64,000 nt of DNA, from NCBI GenBank assembly GCA_016709445.1, contig JADJMV010000001.1, forward strand, positions 930,001-994,000. The letters are read 5' to 3'. The notes below the pieces were generated by a model. That model was given only the letters and a program-made list of their open reading frames with translations, was not told the origin of the DNA and did not search any database. Position 1 is the stretch's first letter, and each line of letters starts with the position of its first letter. Below are positions 48,747 through 58,582 of this stretch, piece after piece. Source of the stretch: Phycisphaerales bacterium (GTDB lineage Bacteria > Planctomycetota > Phycisphaerae > Phycisphaerales > UBA1924). The translations under genes and the position numbers were made by a program.

Positions 48747-49420
48747 GCATTCCGGCGGCGGTGATTCGGGCGCTGTGTTTGGGGGCGGCGGTCGCGATGC
48801 TGGTCGGCGCGCCGATCGGCTGCGTCGGCTCGAGCGGGGGCTCGGCCTCTGGCCTCGACGCGCCGGGGGCGAGGCTGCAGGAGGCCCGCCAGGCGGCTCA
48901 GCAGGCCGCGGCCACGGCGGCCAAGGCGGCCAGGGCGCGGGAGCGCAAGCGCACGGACGAGGCGGCGAAGCTGACCAGCCAGGCTGTCGAGCAGTACCGC
49001 GATGCGCTGAATATCTCGGGCGACATGCCGGAGGCGTGGAACAACCTCGGGGCGCTCCTGGTGGTGCAGGGCGACCTGATGCCGGCGGCGGACGCGTTCA
49101 CGATCGCGATGCAGCAGAGCCCGACGGACCCGCGTCCGTGCGAGAACCTGGGCCTGGTGTACAACCGCGCGGGCTGGGCGGAGGAGTCGCTCAAGTATTA
49201 CGACCTGGCGCTGGACCGCAGCGCAAACTACCTGCCGGCGCTGCGAGGATCCATCCAGCAGGCGTCGCTGCTGGGGCTCGCCGACGAGACGAGGCTCGCC
49301 AACGTGCGTCGGGCGCTGATGCTTGAGCAGGACGACCGCTGGCGGGACCTCTTCGATCGCGAGCAGCTGCGGATCACGGGGCGGATGGAGACCGACAAGC
49401 GGGGGGTCGGTCAGCGCTGA
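48743..49420 (+). CDS. TPR lipoprotein, possible pilotin
   Basis: This 225-residue protein has a lipoprotein signal (VGAPIGC at about residue 27), an Ala/Gln/Lys helix and two or three tetratricopeptide repeats (EAWNNLGALLVVQGDLMPAADAF, RPCENLGLVYNRAGWAEESLKYYDLAL). TPR lipoproteins of the PilF type help secretin assembly, which fits its place as the last operon gene, but the role is inferred. Its end overlaps the convergent glucosidase gene by ten bases. Confidence 0.72.
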   Translation: MSIPAAVIRALCLGAAVAMLVGAPIGCVGSSGGSASGLDAPGARLQEARQAAQQAAATAAKAARARERKRTDEAAKLTSQAVEQYRDALNISGDMPEAWNNLGALLVVQGDLMPAADAFTIAMQQSPTDPRPCENLGLVYNRAGWAEESLKYYDLALDRSANYLPALRGSIQQASLLGLADETRLANVRRALMLEQDDRWRDLFDREQLRITGRMETDKRGVGQR

Positions 49421-52095
49421 GCGTCGGGGGCGGTCATCGTGGCCAGGACGGAGGCGATGAGCGCGGTCCACCCGGTCTGGTGGCTGGCGCCGAGGCCCCT
49501 GCCGTTGTCGCCGTCGAAGAACTCGTGGAACAGAAGCATCTCCTCGCCGCGGGCGTCGCTGAGCGGTTCCCGCGTGCCGAGGAAGGGGCGCTTGCCCTGG
49601 TCGCCCGGCGTGAAGAGGCTGGAGAGCCGGCGGCGGAGTTCTTGCGAGACATCCCAGAGGTTCATCATGTTGCCGGACCCGGTGGGGCACTCGACGCGCA
49701 GGCTCTCGCCGTAGAAGCGGTGGTAGCGTTCGAGGGCCTTGATGATCATGTAGTTGAGGGGGAACCAGACGGGCCCGCGCCAGTTGCTGTTGCCGCCGAA
49801 CATGAGCGTGGGGCTCTCGCCCGGGGCGTACTCGACGCGGAACTCTTCTTCGCCGACGCGGAGGATGAAGGGCTGCGCGAGGTGGGCCTTGGAGAGCGAT
49901 CGGATGCCGTGGGGGGAGAGGAACTCGGCCTCGTCGAGCATGTATCCGAGCACGCGGACGAGCCGGTCGCGTGAGGGCATGGCGAGCAGGCGGTAGGCGT
50001 GGTCGGGGCGGCCGTCCTTCTCCATGTAGGAGATGTGCTTGGCGAGGTCGGCGCGGTTCTCGAGGAACCAGCTCAGGCGCTTGCTGAACCCGGGGAGGTT
50101 GCGGATCTCCCGCTCCTCGAGGATCTCGCAGGCGATGAGCGGGATGATGCCGACGAGCGAGCGGATGCGCATGGGCATGCCGTCGGCGCCGAGGCGGATG
50201 CGGTCGTAGTAGAAGCCGTCGCGTTCGTCCCACAGGCCGGTGCCGTCCAGGGAGTTCATCGCGTCGGTGATGTGCACGAAGTGCTCGAAGAACTTCGAGG
50301 CCATGTCCTCGTAGGCGGGGTTCTCCTGCGCGAGTTCGAGGGCCATCGAGAGCATGGTGCCGCAGAAGAAGGCCATCCAGGCGGTGGCGTCGGCCTGCTC
50401 GAGGGTGCCGCCGGTGGGCAGGGGCTGGGAGCGGTCGAAGACGCCGATGTTGTCGAGGCCGAGGAAGCCGCCGGAGAAGATGTTCTCGCCGTGGGGATCC
50501 TTGCGGTTGACCCACCAGGTGAAGTTGAGCAGGAGCTTTTGGAATGTGCGGGAGAGGAAGAGGCGGTCGCGCCGGCCCTCCTGCAGCTCGCGCTGGTAGA
50601 CGCGCCAGCACGCCCAGGCGTGCACCGGCGGGTTGACATCGCCAAAGGCCCACTCATAGGCTGGGATCTGGCCGTTGGGGTGCATGTACCACTCGCGGAG
50701 GAGCAGCACGAGCTGGTCCTTGGCGAACTCGGGGTCGACGCGGGCCATCGGCACCATGTGGAAGGCGAGGTCCCAGGCGGCGAACCAGGGGTACTCCCAC
50801 TTGTCGGGCATGCTCAGGATGTCGCGGCTGAAGACATGGGCCCAGTCGTGGTTGCGTCCCTTGGCGCGGCTGGGAGGCGGGTCGGGCTGGTTGGGGTCGC
50901 CGGCGAGCCAGTCGTGCACGATGTAGTGGTAGAACTGCTTGGTCCAGAGCAACCCGGCGAACGCCTGACGCGACACGCGTCGGTGCTCGGGCGAGAGGTG
51001 TGCGGGGATCTTTGCGGCGTAGAACTCGTCGGCCTCGGCGCGGCGCCGGATGCAGACCGAATCGAACTCGGCGCCGAAGCCGGCCGGGACACCCTCGGTG
51101 GCCTCGCGCAGCCGGAGGCGGAGCGTGACGGACCCGCCGGGAGGCAGGCGGACCCGGTGCCACGCGGCGGCCTTGGTGCCCGTCTGCGCGGGGTTGGTGG
51201 CGGCGCGATCGCCGCCGATCACGCGGCGGTGGAATGCGTCCTTCACGTGCTTGGCGGAGTTGGCATAGCCGAAGATGCGCTCGTAGTTGGTCTCGTTGTC
51301 GGTGAAGAGGAGGTCGGGCGCGATGCCGTCGGGCCCGGGCTCGACCTCGAGGACGTAGCGTCCGAGCGAGGGGTGGTCGCAGCGGATGCTGGCCGCGTTC
51401 TCGGCCCAGAGGCGGGGCTTGGGTTCACAGCCCTCGTGTGTGCAGCCCCAGGCCCAGGTGTTGCGGCACCAGAGGGTGGGGAGGAGGTGGAGTTCGGCGG
51501 CCTCGGGGCCGCGGTTCTCGGCGGTGATGCGGATGAGTGTGTCCTCGGGCGAGGCCTTGGCGTACTCGACGGTGACGTCGAAGCAGCGGTTCTCATCGAA
51601 GACGCCGGTGTCGCGGAGTTCGTACTCGGGCTTGGCCTTGCCGCGGCGGCGGTTCTCGGCGACGAGATCGGCGTAGGGGAAGGCCTTGTGGGGGTACCGG
51701 TAGAGGGCGCGGGCGTAGGAATGGGTGGGGGTGGCGTCGAGGTAGAAGTAGATCTCCTTGACGTCCTCGCCGTGGTTGCCCTCGTCGCCGCCGAGCCCGA
51801 AGAGGCGTTCCTTGAGGATGGGGTCCTGCCCGTTCCAGAGCGCGACGGCGAAGCACAGCCGGCACTGGCGGTCGCACCACCCGAGCAGTCCGTCCTCGCC
51901 CCAGCGGTAGGCGCGGCTGCGGCTGTGCTCGTGCGGGAAGTAGGCCCAGCAGTTGCCGTGGTCGGAGTAGTCCTCTCGGACGGTGCCCCACTGGCGCTCG
52001 GGGAGGTAGGTTCCCCATCGCTTCCAGTTGGCGGTGCGCGCGGCGTCCTCGGCGAGCCGGAGCGTTTCGGCGGTTCGTTGTGGTGTCTCACCCAA
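49411..52095 (-). CDS. GH63/MGH1-like glucosidase
   Basis: This 894-residue protein has the long (alpha/alpha)6 barrel of GH63-type glycosidases. Matching motifs are PDKWEYPWFAAWDLAFHMVP, GGFLGLDNIGVFDRS, GLWDERDGFYYDRI and GNSNWRGPVWFPLNYMIIKAL. These match planctomycete proteins annotated as glucosidases with an MGH1-like domain. No signal peptide is evident, so it is probably cytoplasmic and acts on short alpha-linked glucosides such as compatible solutes; the substrate is inferred. It is divergent from a prepilin-like gene, with no operon partner. Confidence 0.78.
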   Translation of the reverse strand: MGETPQRTAETLRLAEDAARTANWKRWGTYLPERQWGTVREDYSDHGNCWAYFPHEHSRSRAYRWGEDGLLGWCDRQCRLCFAVALWNGQDPILKERLFGLGGDEGNHGEDVKEIYFYLDATPTHSYARALYRYPHKAFPYADLVAENRRRGKAKPEYELRDTGVFDENRCFDVTVEYAKASPEDTLIRITAENRGPEAAELHLLPTLWCRNTWAWGCTHEGCEPKPRLWAENAASIRCDHPSLGRYVLEVEPGPDGIAPDLLFTDNETNYERIFGYANSAKHVKDAFHRRVIGGDRAATNPAQTGTKAAAWHRVRLPPGGSVTLRLRLREATEGVPAGFGAEFDSVCIRRRAEADEFYAAKIPAHLSPEHRRVSRQAFAGLLWTKQFYHYIVHDWLAGDPNQPDPPPSRAKGRNHDWAHVFSRDILSMPDKWEYPWFAAWDLAFHMVPMARVDPEFAKDQLVLLLREWYMHPNGQIPAYEWAFGDVNPPVHAWACWRVYQRELQEGRRDRLFLSRTFQKLLLNFTWWVNRKDPHGENIFSGGFLGLDNIGVFDRSQPLPTGGTLEQADATAWMAFFCGTMLSMALELAQENPAYEDMASKFFEHFVHITDAMNSLDGTGLWDERDGFYYDRIRLGADGMPMRIRSLVGIIPLIACEILEEREIRNLPGFSKRLSWFLENRADLAKHISYMEKDGRPDHAYRLLAMPSRDRLVRVLGYMLDEAEFLSPHGIRSLSKAHLAQPFILRVGEEEFRVEYAPGESPTLMFGGNSNWRGPVWFPLNYMIIKALERYHRFYGESLRVECPTGSGNMMNLWDVSQELRRRLSSLFTPGDQGKRPFLGTREPLSDARGEEMLLFHEFFDGDNGRGLGASHQTGWTALIASVLATMTAPDAQR

Positions 52096-52321
52096 GCGTG
52101 GTCCCCTGGGCGCGGCGCCGCGCGGGTGCGGGGCGGTGCAATTGCTCTTTCATAAACACAATCTCAACGAGACTTGAACGCACGATTGATCGCGCGCTCA
52201 TCGAGGGTGGGGCGACCGAAGTGTACCCTCCTTGCGGATCGGGAAAACGTCGGTCGCGGGCGTTGGACGGGCCGCAATCCACTGGATCGTCGGGCGAGAG
52301 TCTAAGGGCGGGAGGCTATCG

Positions 52322-53216
52322 ATGCGCATACCCGGGTCGGGGGTTCACACTCATCGAATTGTTGGTGGTGATCGCGATCATCGCCCTGCTGATCGGGATC
52401 CTCCTGCCGGCCCTGGGCCGGGCCCGGCAGACAGCCCGGCAGGTCAAGTGCGGCACGCAGGAGCGGTCGGTCTCGCAGGCGATCCTGGGCTATGCCCTGG
52501 ATAACGACGACTACTGGCACATGAGCTGGGACAACAACGCGCTGCGGTTCCGCAAGCTCTACGGCGAGCGGTACTACCTGCTCCGCTCGGGCGACCCACA
52601 GACCTACTGGGCCCAGCTCTACGACGAGCGTCTCGGGGCGGAGCTGGCCGACTCGATGTTCGAGTCGAACGCGGGGATCGGGGACAAGCTGCCGATCCCG
52701 GCCTGGGAATCGACGAGCTGTCCGGAGGCACGGTTCACCCTCTCGGCGTTCCGCAACAACGGGACGCTCCCGCACGACCCCTACACGCTCTGGTCGAGCT
52801 ACTGCTTCAACGGCGTGACGCCCGGGTTCGACACCGTCCCCGAGAGCGTCACGCGGATGTTCTTCGGGAAGGTGCGTGGGGCTCGGGCGCCGCGCCGGCT
52901 GGGCACGATCGAGTTCCCCAGCCAGATCCTGATGTTCCAGGACGGCTCCGAGGTGGTGATCGACGGGAACGGCGACACGCTCGTGCAGATGTTCCAGTGG
53001 GATTCCGACGGCACCGAGGACGACCATAAGTACTGGAAGGGCGAGTACTTCCGCCACCCCGGCGGGTGCGGGGTCATGTGGACCGACGGCCACTTCGGCA
53101 CGATCAGCCAGGGCGAGGCCGAGGCCAAGAAGCAGGAGTTGATCGATCGCTTCGGGACCACCCGGAGCGTGCCGCTGCCCTGGTACTCCGTCCCCGACAT
53201 CGTGGACAACCGCTAA
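52322..53216 (+). CDS. Prepilin-type protein with H-X9-DG style domain (frameshift at the N-terminus as sequenced)
   Basis: The helix GFTLIELLVVIAIIALLIG and the later GVMWTDGHFGTISQGE mark a planctomycete prepilin-like protein of about 297 residues. ATG 52322 has GGGAGG exactly six bases upstream but is out of frame with the helix. Dropping one G of GGG at 52334-52336 gives MRIPGRGFTLIELL, a perfect prepilin N-terminus. No other start in frame has a good ribosome site. The open frame upstream to 52080 is low-quality. The gene heads a unit with the large dockerin protein 60 bases downstream. Confidence 0.75.
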
Positions 53217-53276
53217 CGCCTTGCTTCCAGGGGTGGCGGGCGCCCGCCCCCCAGACACACCGAGAGGAGATCACGC

Positions 53277-55520
53277 ATGAATCGCAGGATGAAGCTCACA
53301 GCCGCGGTGCTCGCGGCCCTGGCCGGCCACGCGGCGGCCCAGGTCCAGCACGGCCAGATCGACGTCAACGAGATTGATTGCGCCAACACCTCGAGCTCGA
53401 TCGTCCTGAGCATCGCCGGGGGTACCGGCGACTGGACGACCGTCTCCAACGACGGGGTGGATTCGAGCAGCCGGGGCGACTATTTCGTCGATATGGGCAC
53501 GGGCAACGACGCCGGCCTGGGCGTGCTGCTCTCGTTCGTGAACGAGACCAGCCGCATCTCGGCGAACGGGTGCCCGCTGGAGAGCCCCTTCTACGTCACC
53601 CCGGCGAGCGATCGGTCGGGGAGCGGGTCGAACCGCTACTGGATCGTGGTCAACGAGGCGCCCGACGGGACCGAGGCGAACTACAACGTGTGCTTCGCGT
53701 ATTTCCCGATCGCGGACGGGTGGATCACCGGCAACTTCTACAACAGCGCCAACAACGGCCCGCTGACCTCGTTTGTCGGCAACCCGCTGCTGACGATCCG
53801 GGACGAGAACTCCTACACGGGCTCGGGGTTCGAGGTGGTCGACTACACGACCAACAACGGGATCTACGCGATCAGCCTCGAGGGCTACGACCTGCGCCGC
53901 GACGGCGTGCTCCTGACCAGCGGCGCCAAGAACGAGGACAACCGTGTCGCGACCTTCGTGAGCTACGATGGTACCGCGGCGATGCACTGCATCGACAACG
54001 GCTCGGAGTCGGGCGGCGAGAACGATCCGGCGGGCTTCGTCTTCATCCCCGACGGGACGGCGGGCGTGACGATGGGGTACATCACCGGGTGCGGCGACAT
54101 GCTGTACCACCAGGGCGCCGCGAACGTCGAGATCCTCGATCCCTTCGGCGCCACGCCGGGCGCCCAGATGCGGATCACCATCCCCGGCGAGAGCCCCGCG
54201 ACCGGCACCATGCTGCTCTGCCCCCGCACCGAGCTGGGCGGCGCGACGATCGATAACCCGGTCTTCTGCCAGCCGGATGGCGACGGCTGGATCTTCGAGA
54301 CCTACGACACCGAGCCGCTCTCCAACGGCGGCCTCGCGTTGCAGAGCATGGGGGCATACGACGCCATCTTCGCCTTCGCGTTCATCCCGAACGATGCGGA
54401 CATCGTCCCCGGCACGCCGGCCCAGGCGTACAAGAGCCGCCTCGGGCACGCCCACGCGGCCCGCATCGCCGTGACGGAGATCACGCCCGACAACACCAAC
54501 GGGAGCATGATCGCCGAGCGGGCGATGGGTTCCGACGCCCTGGACAGCGTGGGCGACAACCGCGGCGACTGCGGCATGGCCTTCTTCGACGCCCGCCACC
54601 CCTCGCACCTCGACAACAGCCTCGACGCCTACGAGGGCGTCTACCTCGCCTCGTCCGACGAGTTTCTCCGCGACAACTCCGGCACCGGCGGCGTGAGCGG
54701 CTGGACGACCGTGAGCTTCGACAACGGCGAGATGCACGCCCACAACGCCAGCCTCGCCGGCGGCGAGATCAACTCGGACTTCGCCGTGGCCTACTTCCCC
54801 ACCGAGGCGGGATTCACCCAGGACGCCGACGTGCAGGTGCCGGGCGATGTGACCTACGAGCAGTCGGTCCCCGGCGTCGCCGGCGTCGACGGCGTGATCA
54901 TCGCCATGAACTGGGACAACAACAACCGCGTGGTCAACGCGGCGCCCAACGGGAACAGCTACACACTCTCGGCCTTCGAGGGTGCGGGCGGGGCCGAGAG
55001 CCTCGACTGGGACTTCGGATACGTGTGGTTCCCCTACTCGACGCCGGATCTGGTCGCCGGCCAGATCAGCGCGGCGGGGGCCAAGGTGAGCGGTGCGGGT
55101 AGCTTCAGCGTCTCCAGCGGCACCGACCAGACCTACGGCTTCCCCGTGACCAAGATCGCGATCTCGGGCGTCGACGCCCGGACCGACGGCGTGCTGATGC
55201 TCTGCGGGACCGACGGGCCCTACGCCCTCAGTTGGGAGCCCGGAGAGGACGGATCGTTCGAGGTTGCCGGCTTCGATCTGGCGCTCGAGAATCCGGGCCA
55301 GACCGGCTTCAACTTCGTGTACGTCCCCTACGAGGGTCTCGTGGCCGGCGCGGGCTGCGTGGCGGACTTCAACGGTGATGGCGCCGTCAACACGCAGGAC
55401 TTCATCGCCTACCTGAACGCCTGGGTCGCCAAGGACGCCCGTGCCGACATCGACGGCAACGGCACGGTGAACACGCAGGACTTCATCGGCTTCCTGAATC
55501 TCTGGACGGTCGGCTGCTGA
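53277..55520 (+). CDS. Large secreted protein with dockerin-like tail
   Basis: This 747-residue protein has a signal peptide (1 to about 22, GHAAAQ) and several repeated beta-rich units of about 110 residues (GWTTVSN/GWTTVSF, YFPIADGWI/YFPTEAGFT, FGYVWFPYS). Dockerin-like repeats close the protein (DFNGDGAVNTQDFIAYLNAW, DIDGNGTVNTQDFIGFLNLW, ending TVGC). No enzyme motif was found. It is a candidate surface or matrix protein. GAGAGGAGA precedes the start. It follows the prepilin-like gene in the same direction. Confidence 0.75.
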   Translation: MNRRMKLTAAVLAALAGHAAAQVQHGQIDVNEIDCANTSSSIVLSIAGGTGDWTTVSNDGVDSSSRGDYFVDMGTGNDAGLGVLLSFVNETSRISANGCPLESPFYVTPASDRSGSGSNRYWIVVNEAPDGTEANYNVCFAYFPIADGWITGNFYNSANNGPLTSFVGNPLLTIRDENSYTGSGFEVVDYTTNNGIYAISLEGYDLRRDGVLLTSGAKNEDNRVATFVSYDGTAAMHCIDNGSESGGENDPAGFVFIPDGTAGVTMGYITGCGDMLYHQGAANVEILDPFGATPGAQMRITIPGESPATGTMLLCPRTELGGATIDNPVFCQPDGDGWIFETYDTEPLSNGGLALQSMGAYDAIFAFAFIPNDADIVPGTPAQAYKSRLGHAHAARIAVTEITPDNTNGSMIAERAMGSDALDSVGDNRGDCGMAFFDARHPSHLDNSLDAYEGVYLASSDEFLRDNSGTGGVSGWTTVSFDNGEMHAHNASLAGGEINSDFAVAYFPTEAGFTQDADVQVPGDVTYEQSVPGVAGVDGVIIAMNWDNNNRVVNAAPNGNSYTLSAFEGAGGAESLDWDFGYVWFPYSTPDLVAGQISAAGAKVSGAGSFSVSSGTDQTYGFPVTKIAISGVDARTDGVLMLCGTDGPYALSWEPGEDGSFEVAGFDLALENPGQTGFNFVYVPYEGLVAGAGCVADFNGDGAVNTQDFIAYLNAWVAKDARADIDGNGTVNTQDFIGFLNLWTVGC

Positions 55521-55551
55521 CCGGTTCCGGGTGAGTGCGGAGTCGTTCGCA

Positions 55552-55583
55552 GCGCCCCCGGGGAGCCATCCCCGGGGGCGCTC
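55552..55583. terminator. Bidirectional terminator between convergent genes
   Basis: A perfect 14-pair stem AGCGCCCCCGGGGA/TCCCCGGGGGCGCT with loop GCCA lies between the dockerin protein stop and the kinase stop. There is no T run, so activity may depend on stem strength alone. Confidence 0.65.
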
Positions 55584-55621
55584 TGCTGTCGGGGCTCGGG
55601 CGGCGGGGTCAGGGGGCAGGG

Positions 55622-58582
55622 TCAGGGGGCGGGGAGTTCGTCGAGGAAGCGTCGGACCTCGGCGGTCGCGTCGCACTCGCCCAAGTGGTCGGCCCGCCAG
55701 GCGAGCACATCGGCGCCGAGCGTGCGGGCGTCGGCGGGCCGGGCCTGGGCGAGGCGGAGCCTGGCGAGCAGGAGCCTCACCTCCTGGAACGCGGCGGAGG
55801 GCTGCTCGGTGACCTTGCTGCGCAGCTCAAGCGACCTGCCGATGTGCTCCTCGGCCTGGTCGAACGCGCCGAGGCCGGTCAAGCAGGCGCCGAGCGACGC
55901 CTCGGCATTGGCGAGCATGGTGTCGTTGATGCTCGACTGGGACTGGAGGACTTGGATCGCGGACTGCGCCGTATCGGCCGCGTCCTGGGCTCGCCCGGCG
56001 TTGGCGAGGCAGAGGCTGTAGAACGTCTTGACATTCGCGGTGTTGGGGTTCTCGTCGCCGTAGGCGGAGCGCATGATCTCGAGCGCCCGCTGGAGATCGG
56101 CGAGGGCCGGCTCGATCTGCCCGAGCCTCCGGAGGGCCGCGCCGCGCCCCTGCAGGGCGAAGGCCGTCGGCACCGAGTCGGGCCCGAGCGTGGCGAGGCG
56201 GATGTCGAGCGCCTCGCCATAGAGGGAAGCGGCGTCGTTCCATCGGCCTTGATCGATCCGCAGGCCGGCGAGGTTGGAGAGCACGGTCGCGAAGGGCGGC
56301 GTCCGGTCGAAGCCGGCCTGGCGCAGGATGCCCAGCGCCTCGCCGAACAGCTTCTCGGCCTCGGCGAAATCCCCGAGTTCCTCCCGGAGCGAGGCGAGGT
56401 TCTGCAAGAGCATGGGAAAGCGATCGACCGAGGGGGTGCTGCTGAGGCGTTGGACGCGCATGGCCTCGCGGTAGGCCTTCTCCGAGCCCTCGAGGTCGCC
56501 CATCCGGCGGAGGAGCGTCCCGTAATTGCTCTGCAGGTTGGCCAATTCCGGCGACTCTCTGCCGTAGAGCTGCTCGGAGGTTTGCAGCAGTTTCTCGAGC
56601 AGTGCGCGGGCCTCCGCGAGGTGGTATCGCTTGGACTCGAAGGCCGCCAGGTTGCGGATCGTGGCCAGGTAGGTCGGATTGGTGACGCCGAGGGTCCGCC
56701 GACGGGTCTGCTCGATTTCTTCCATGTACTCGATCGCCTTGGGGAGGTCCCCCTGCGTGGCGAGGTAGTCTGCGAGGTTCATCATGGCGGTGAGCCGCGA
56801 CTCGTTCTCGCGTGGGAGGTGCGCCTCGGCGATGGCGAGGGCGGATTCCCACGCCGCCTTGGCCTCGGCGACGCGTCCCTCGCCGTCGTAGGCCAGACCG
56901 AGCGTGTTGAAGATCGATGCCTCGCCCTCGGGGTCGGGATCCAGGGCTTCGCCCATCTTCGCGCTGGCGAGTTTGCCCAGACGTTCCCCCTCGGCGGGGT
57001 CGCCCCGGTTGCACTCGAAGACCGCCATGGAGTTGTAGACCGAGGCGACCAGCGCGGGATGGTTTGAGGCGCGAGCCGCCGTGAGGGCGAGATCGAATTG
57101 CGCGTCGGCGTCGTCGCCTTCACCCAGCAGGGCGAAGGTCTCGGCGATGGTGCGGTGCACGTCGGCCGCGACCTCGGGCGCGCCCACGAGCTCGGCCTCC
57201 GCCCGCACGGCGGCCCGGCGGAAGACCTCGCGTACGGTGAGGTCGAGGCCGGCGCCGGAGCCCTGGTCGGGCGTATCGGCGCCGGTCAGGACACTCTGCA
57301 GGAAGTTCTTGGCGAGCTTTGCCTTGTTGGCCTCGAGCATGGCGGCGTCGGCGGCGGCGTTGGCGCGGGTCTTCTGCTCCAGGGCGCGGGAGAGCCCGAT
57401 CGAGGTGCCGATGATGCCGCCGATGAGCACGACGATGACCGCGCCGGTGCCCGCGACGATCGCCTTGTTGCGCCGGGCGAATTTGCGGAGCTGGTAGAGC
57501 GTGCTGGGCGGGCGGGCGACGATGGGCTCCTCGTTGAGAAACCTCCGCAGGTCGGCGGCCAGTTCGCTGGCGGTCTGGTACCGACGGTCGGGGTCCTTTT
57601 CCATCGCCTTGCGGACGATGGTCTCGATGTCGCCCCGGAGCGAGCGGTCGAGGGTGGCGAGGCTCTCGGGCTCGTCCTCCCGGATGGTCCGGGCCGCCTC
57701 GGTGATGGCCCGCTCGCGGACATCGAGGGGCACGCGCCCGGCGAGCAATTCGTAGAGGATGACGCCGAGCGCGTAGACGTCGCTGCGGGCATCGATCGCA
57801 TCGGGATCGCCGACGACCTGCTCGGGGCTCATGTACGCCAGCGTGCCGATGAGCTGGCCCGTGACGGTCTGGAATGCCGTGCCGGAGCGGTCGGCGAGCC
57901 GGGCAACGCCGAAGTCGAGGACCTTGGGCCGCCCCTCCGGGGTCACGAGCACGTTGCCGGGCTTGAGGTCGCGGTGCACGACGCCCCGCTGGTGGGCGTG
58001 CTGCACCGCGTCGCAGACCTCGGCGGCCAGAGCCAGGCGTTCGCGGGTGCCGAGCTTGTTGCACCGGGCGAAATCGGTGAGGGGCACCCCATCGACGAGT
58101 TCCATCGCGAAGAAGGGCATCTCGACGGTACCGACGCGGGCGGCCCCGGCCTCGTACACCTGCGCGATGCCCGGGTGCTGGAGCCGCGCCAGGGCCTCGG
58201 CCTCCATCTCGAAGCGCCGGCGGACGCTGGAGGTGGCGATCCCAGTGCGGAGCACCTTGAGCGCGACGCGACGACGCGGGCGCCCGCCCTCGGCGAGATA
58301 GACCAGGCCCATCCCGCCCGATCCGAGCAGCCGGACGACCTCGTAGGCCCCGATGGTCTCGGGGTGCACCAGGTCCGGTTCGTTGAAGAGGTCGAGGCGG
58401 ACCGGAACGGGAGTGTCGAGAAATGTGCCGGTCTGGTCGTGGGCGCGCAGCAGGGAGTCGAGTTCTGCGCGGAGCCCCGGGTTGTGGGTGCACTGCTCGT
58501 CGAGATACCGCGTGCGCTGGTGCGACGGCAGCTCGCTGGCGCGCAGAAACAGCTCCTCGACCGATGGGGGCTGGTCGTTCAC
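55622..58582 (-). CDS. Membrane Ser/Thr protein kinase with TPR sensor region
   Basis: This 986-residue protein has a kinase domain at about 79-350 (GSGGMG at 87-92, catalytic Lys109, HRDLKPGN at 203-210, DFG at 223-225, ARSDVYALG), so it should be active. A transmembrane helix follows at about 374-396, then a long series of tetratricopeptide repeats to the C-terminus. The GTG start overlaps the stop of the sigma-factor gene (GTGA). ECF sigma plus kinase is a recurrent planctomycete arrangement in which the kinase is thought to control the sigma factor. Here that is inferred from the overlap. Confidence 0.88.
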   Translation of the reverse strand: MNDQPPSVEELFLRASELPSHQRTRYLDEQCTHNPGLRAELDSLLRAHDQTGTFLDTPVPVRLDLFNEPDLVHPETIGAYEVVRLLGSGGMGLVYLAEGGRPRRRVALKVLRTGIATSSVRRRFEMEAEALARLQHPGIAQVYEAGAARVGTVEMPFFAMELVDGVPLTDFARCNKLGTRERLALAAEVCDAVQHAHQRGVVHRDLKPGNVLVTPEGRPKVLDFGVARLADRSGTAFQTVTGQLIGTLAYMSPEQVVGDPDAIDARSDVYALGVILYELLAGRVPLDVRERAITEAARTIREDEPESLATLDRSLRGDIETIVRKAMEKDPDRRYQTASELAADLRRFLNEEPIVARPPSTLYQLRKFARRNKAIVAGTGAVIVVLIGGIIGTSIGLSRALEQKTRANAAADAAMLEANKAKLAKNFLQSVLTGADTPDQGSGAGLDLTVREVFRRAAVRAEAELVGAPEVAADVHRTIAETFALLGEGDDADAQFDLALTAARASNHPALVASVYNSMAVFECNRGDPAEGERLGKLASAKMGEALDPDPEGEASIFNTLGLAYDGEGRVAEAKAAWESALAIAEAHLPRENESRLTAMMNLADYLATQGDLPKAIEYMEEIEQTRRRTLGVTNPTYLATIRNLAAFESKRYHLAEARALLEKLLQTSEQLYGRESPELANLQSNYGTLLRRMGDLEGSEKAYREAMRVQRLSSTPSVDRFPMLLQNLASLREELGDFAEAEKLFGEALGILRQAGFDRTPPFATVLSNLAGLRIDQGRWNDAASLYGEALDIRLATLGPDSVPTAFALQGRGAALRRLGQIEPALADLQRALEIMRSAYGDENPNTANVKTFYSLCLANAGRAQDAADTAQSAIQVLQSQSSINDTMLANAEASLGACLTGLGAFDQAEEHIGRSLELRSKVTEQPSAAFQEVRLLLARLRLAQARPADARTLGADVLAWRADHLGECDATAEVRRFLDELPAP

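Noticed and set aside
48224..50653. An 809-codon minus-strand frame across the end of the secretion operon
   Set aside because: It is out of frame with the GH63-like gene for most of its length and is His/Arg/Pro-rich, as expected for a shadow frame.
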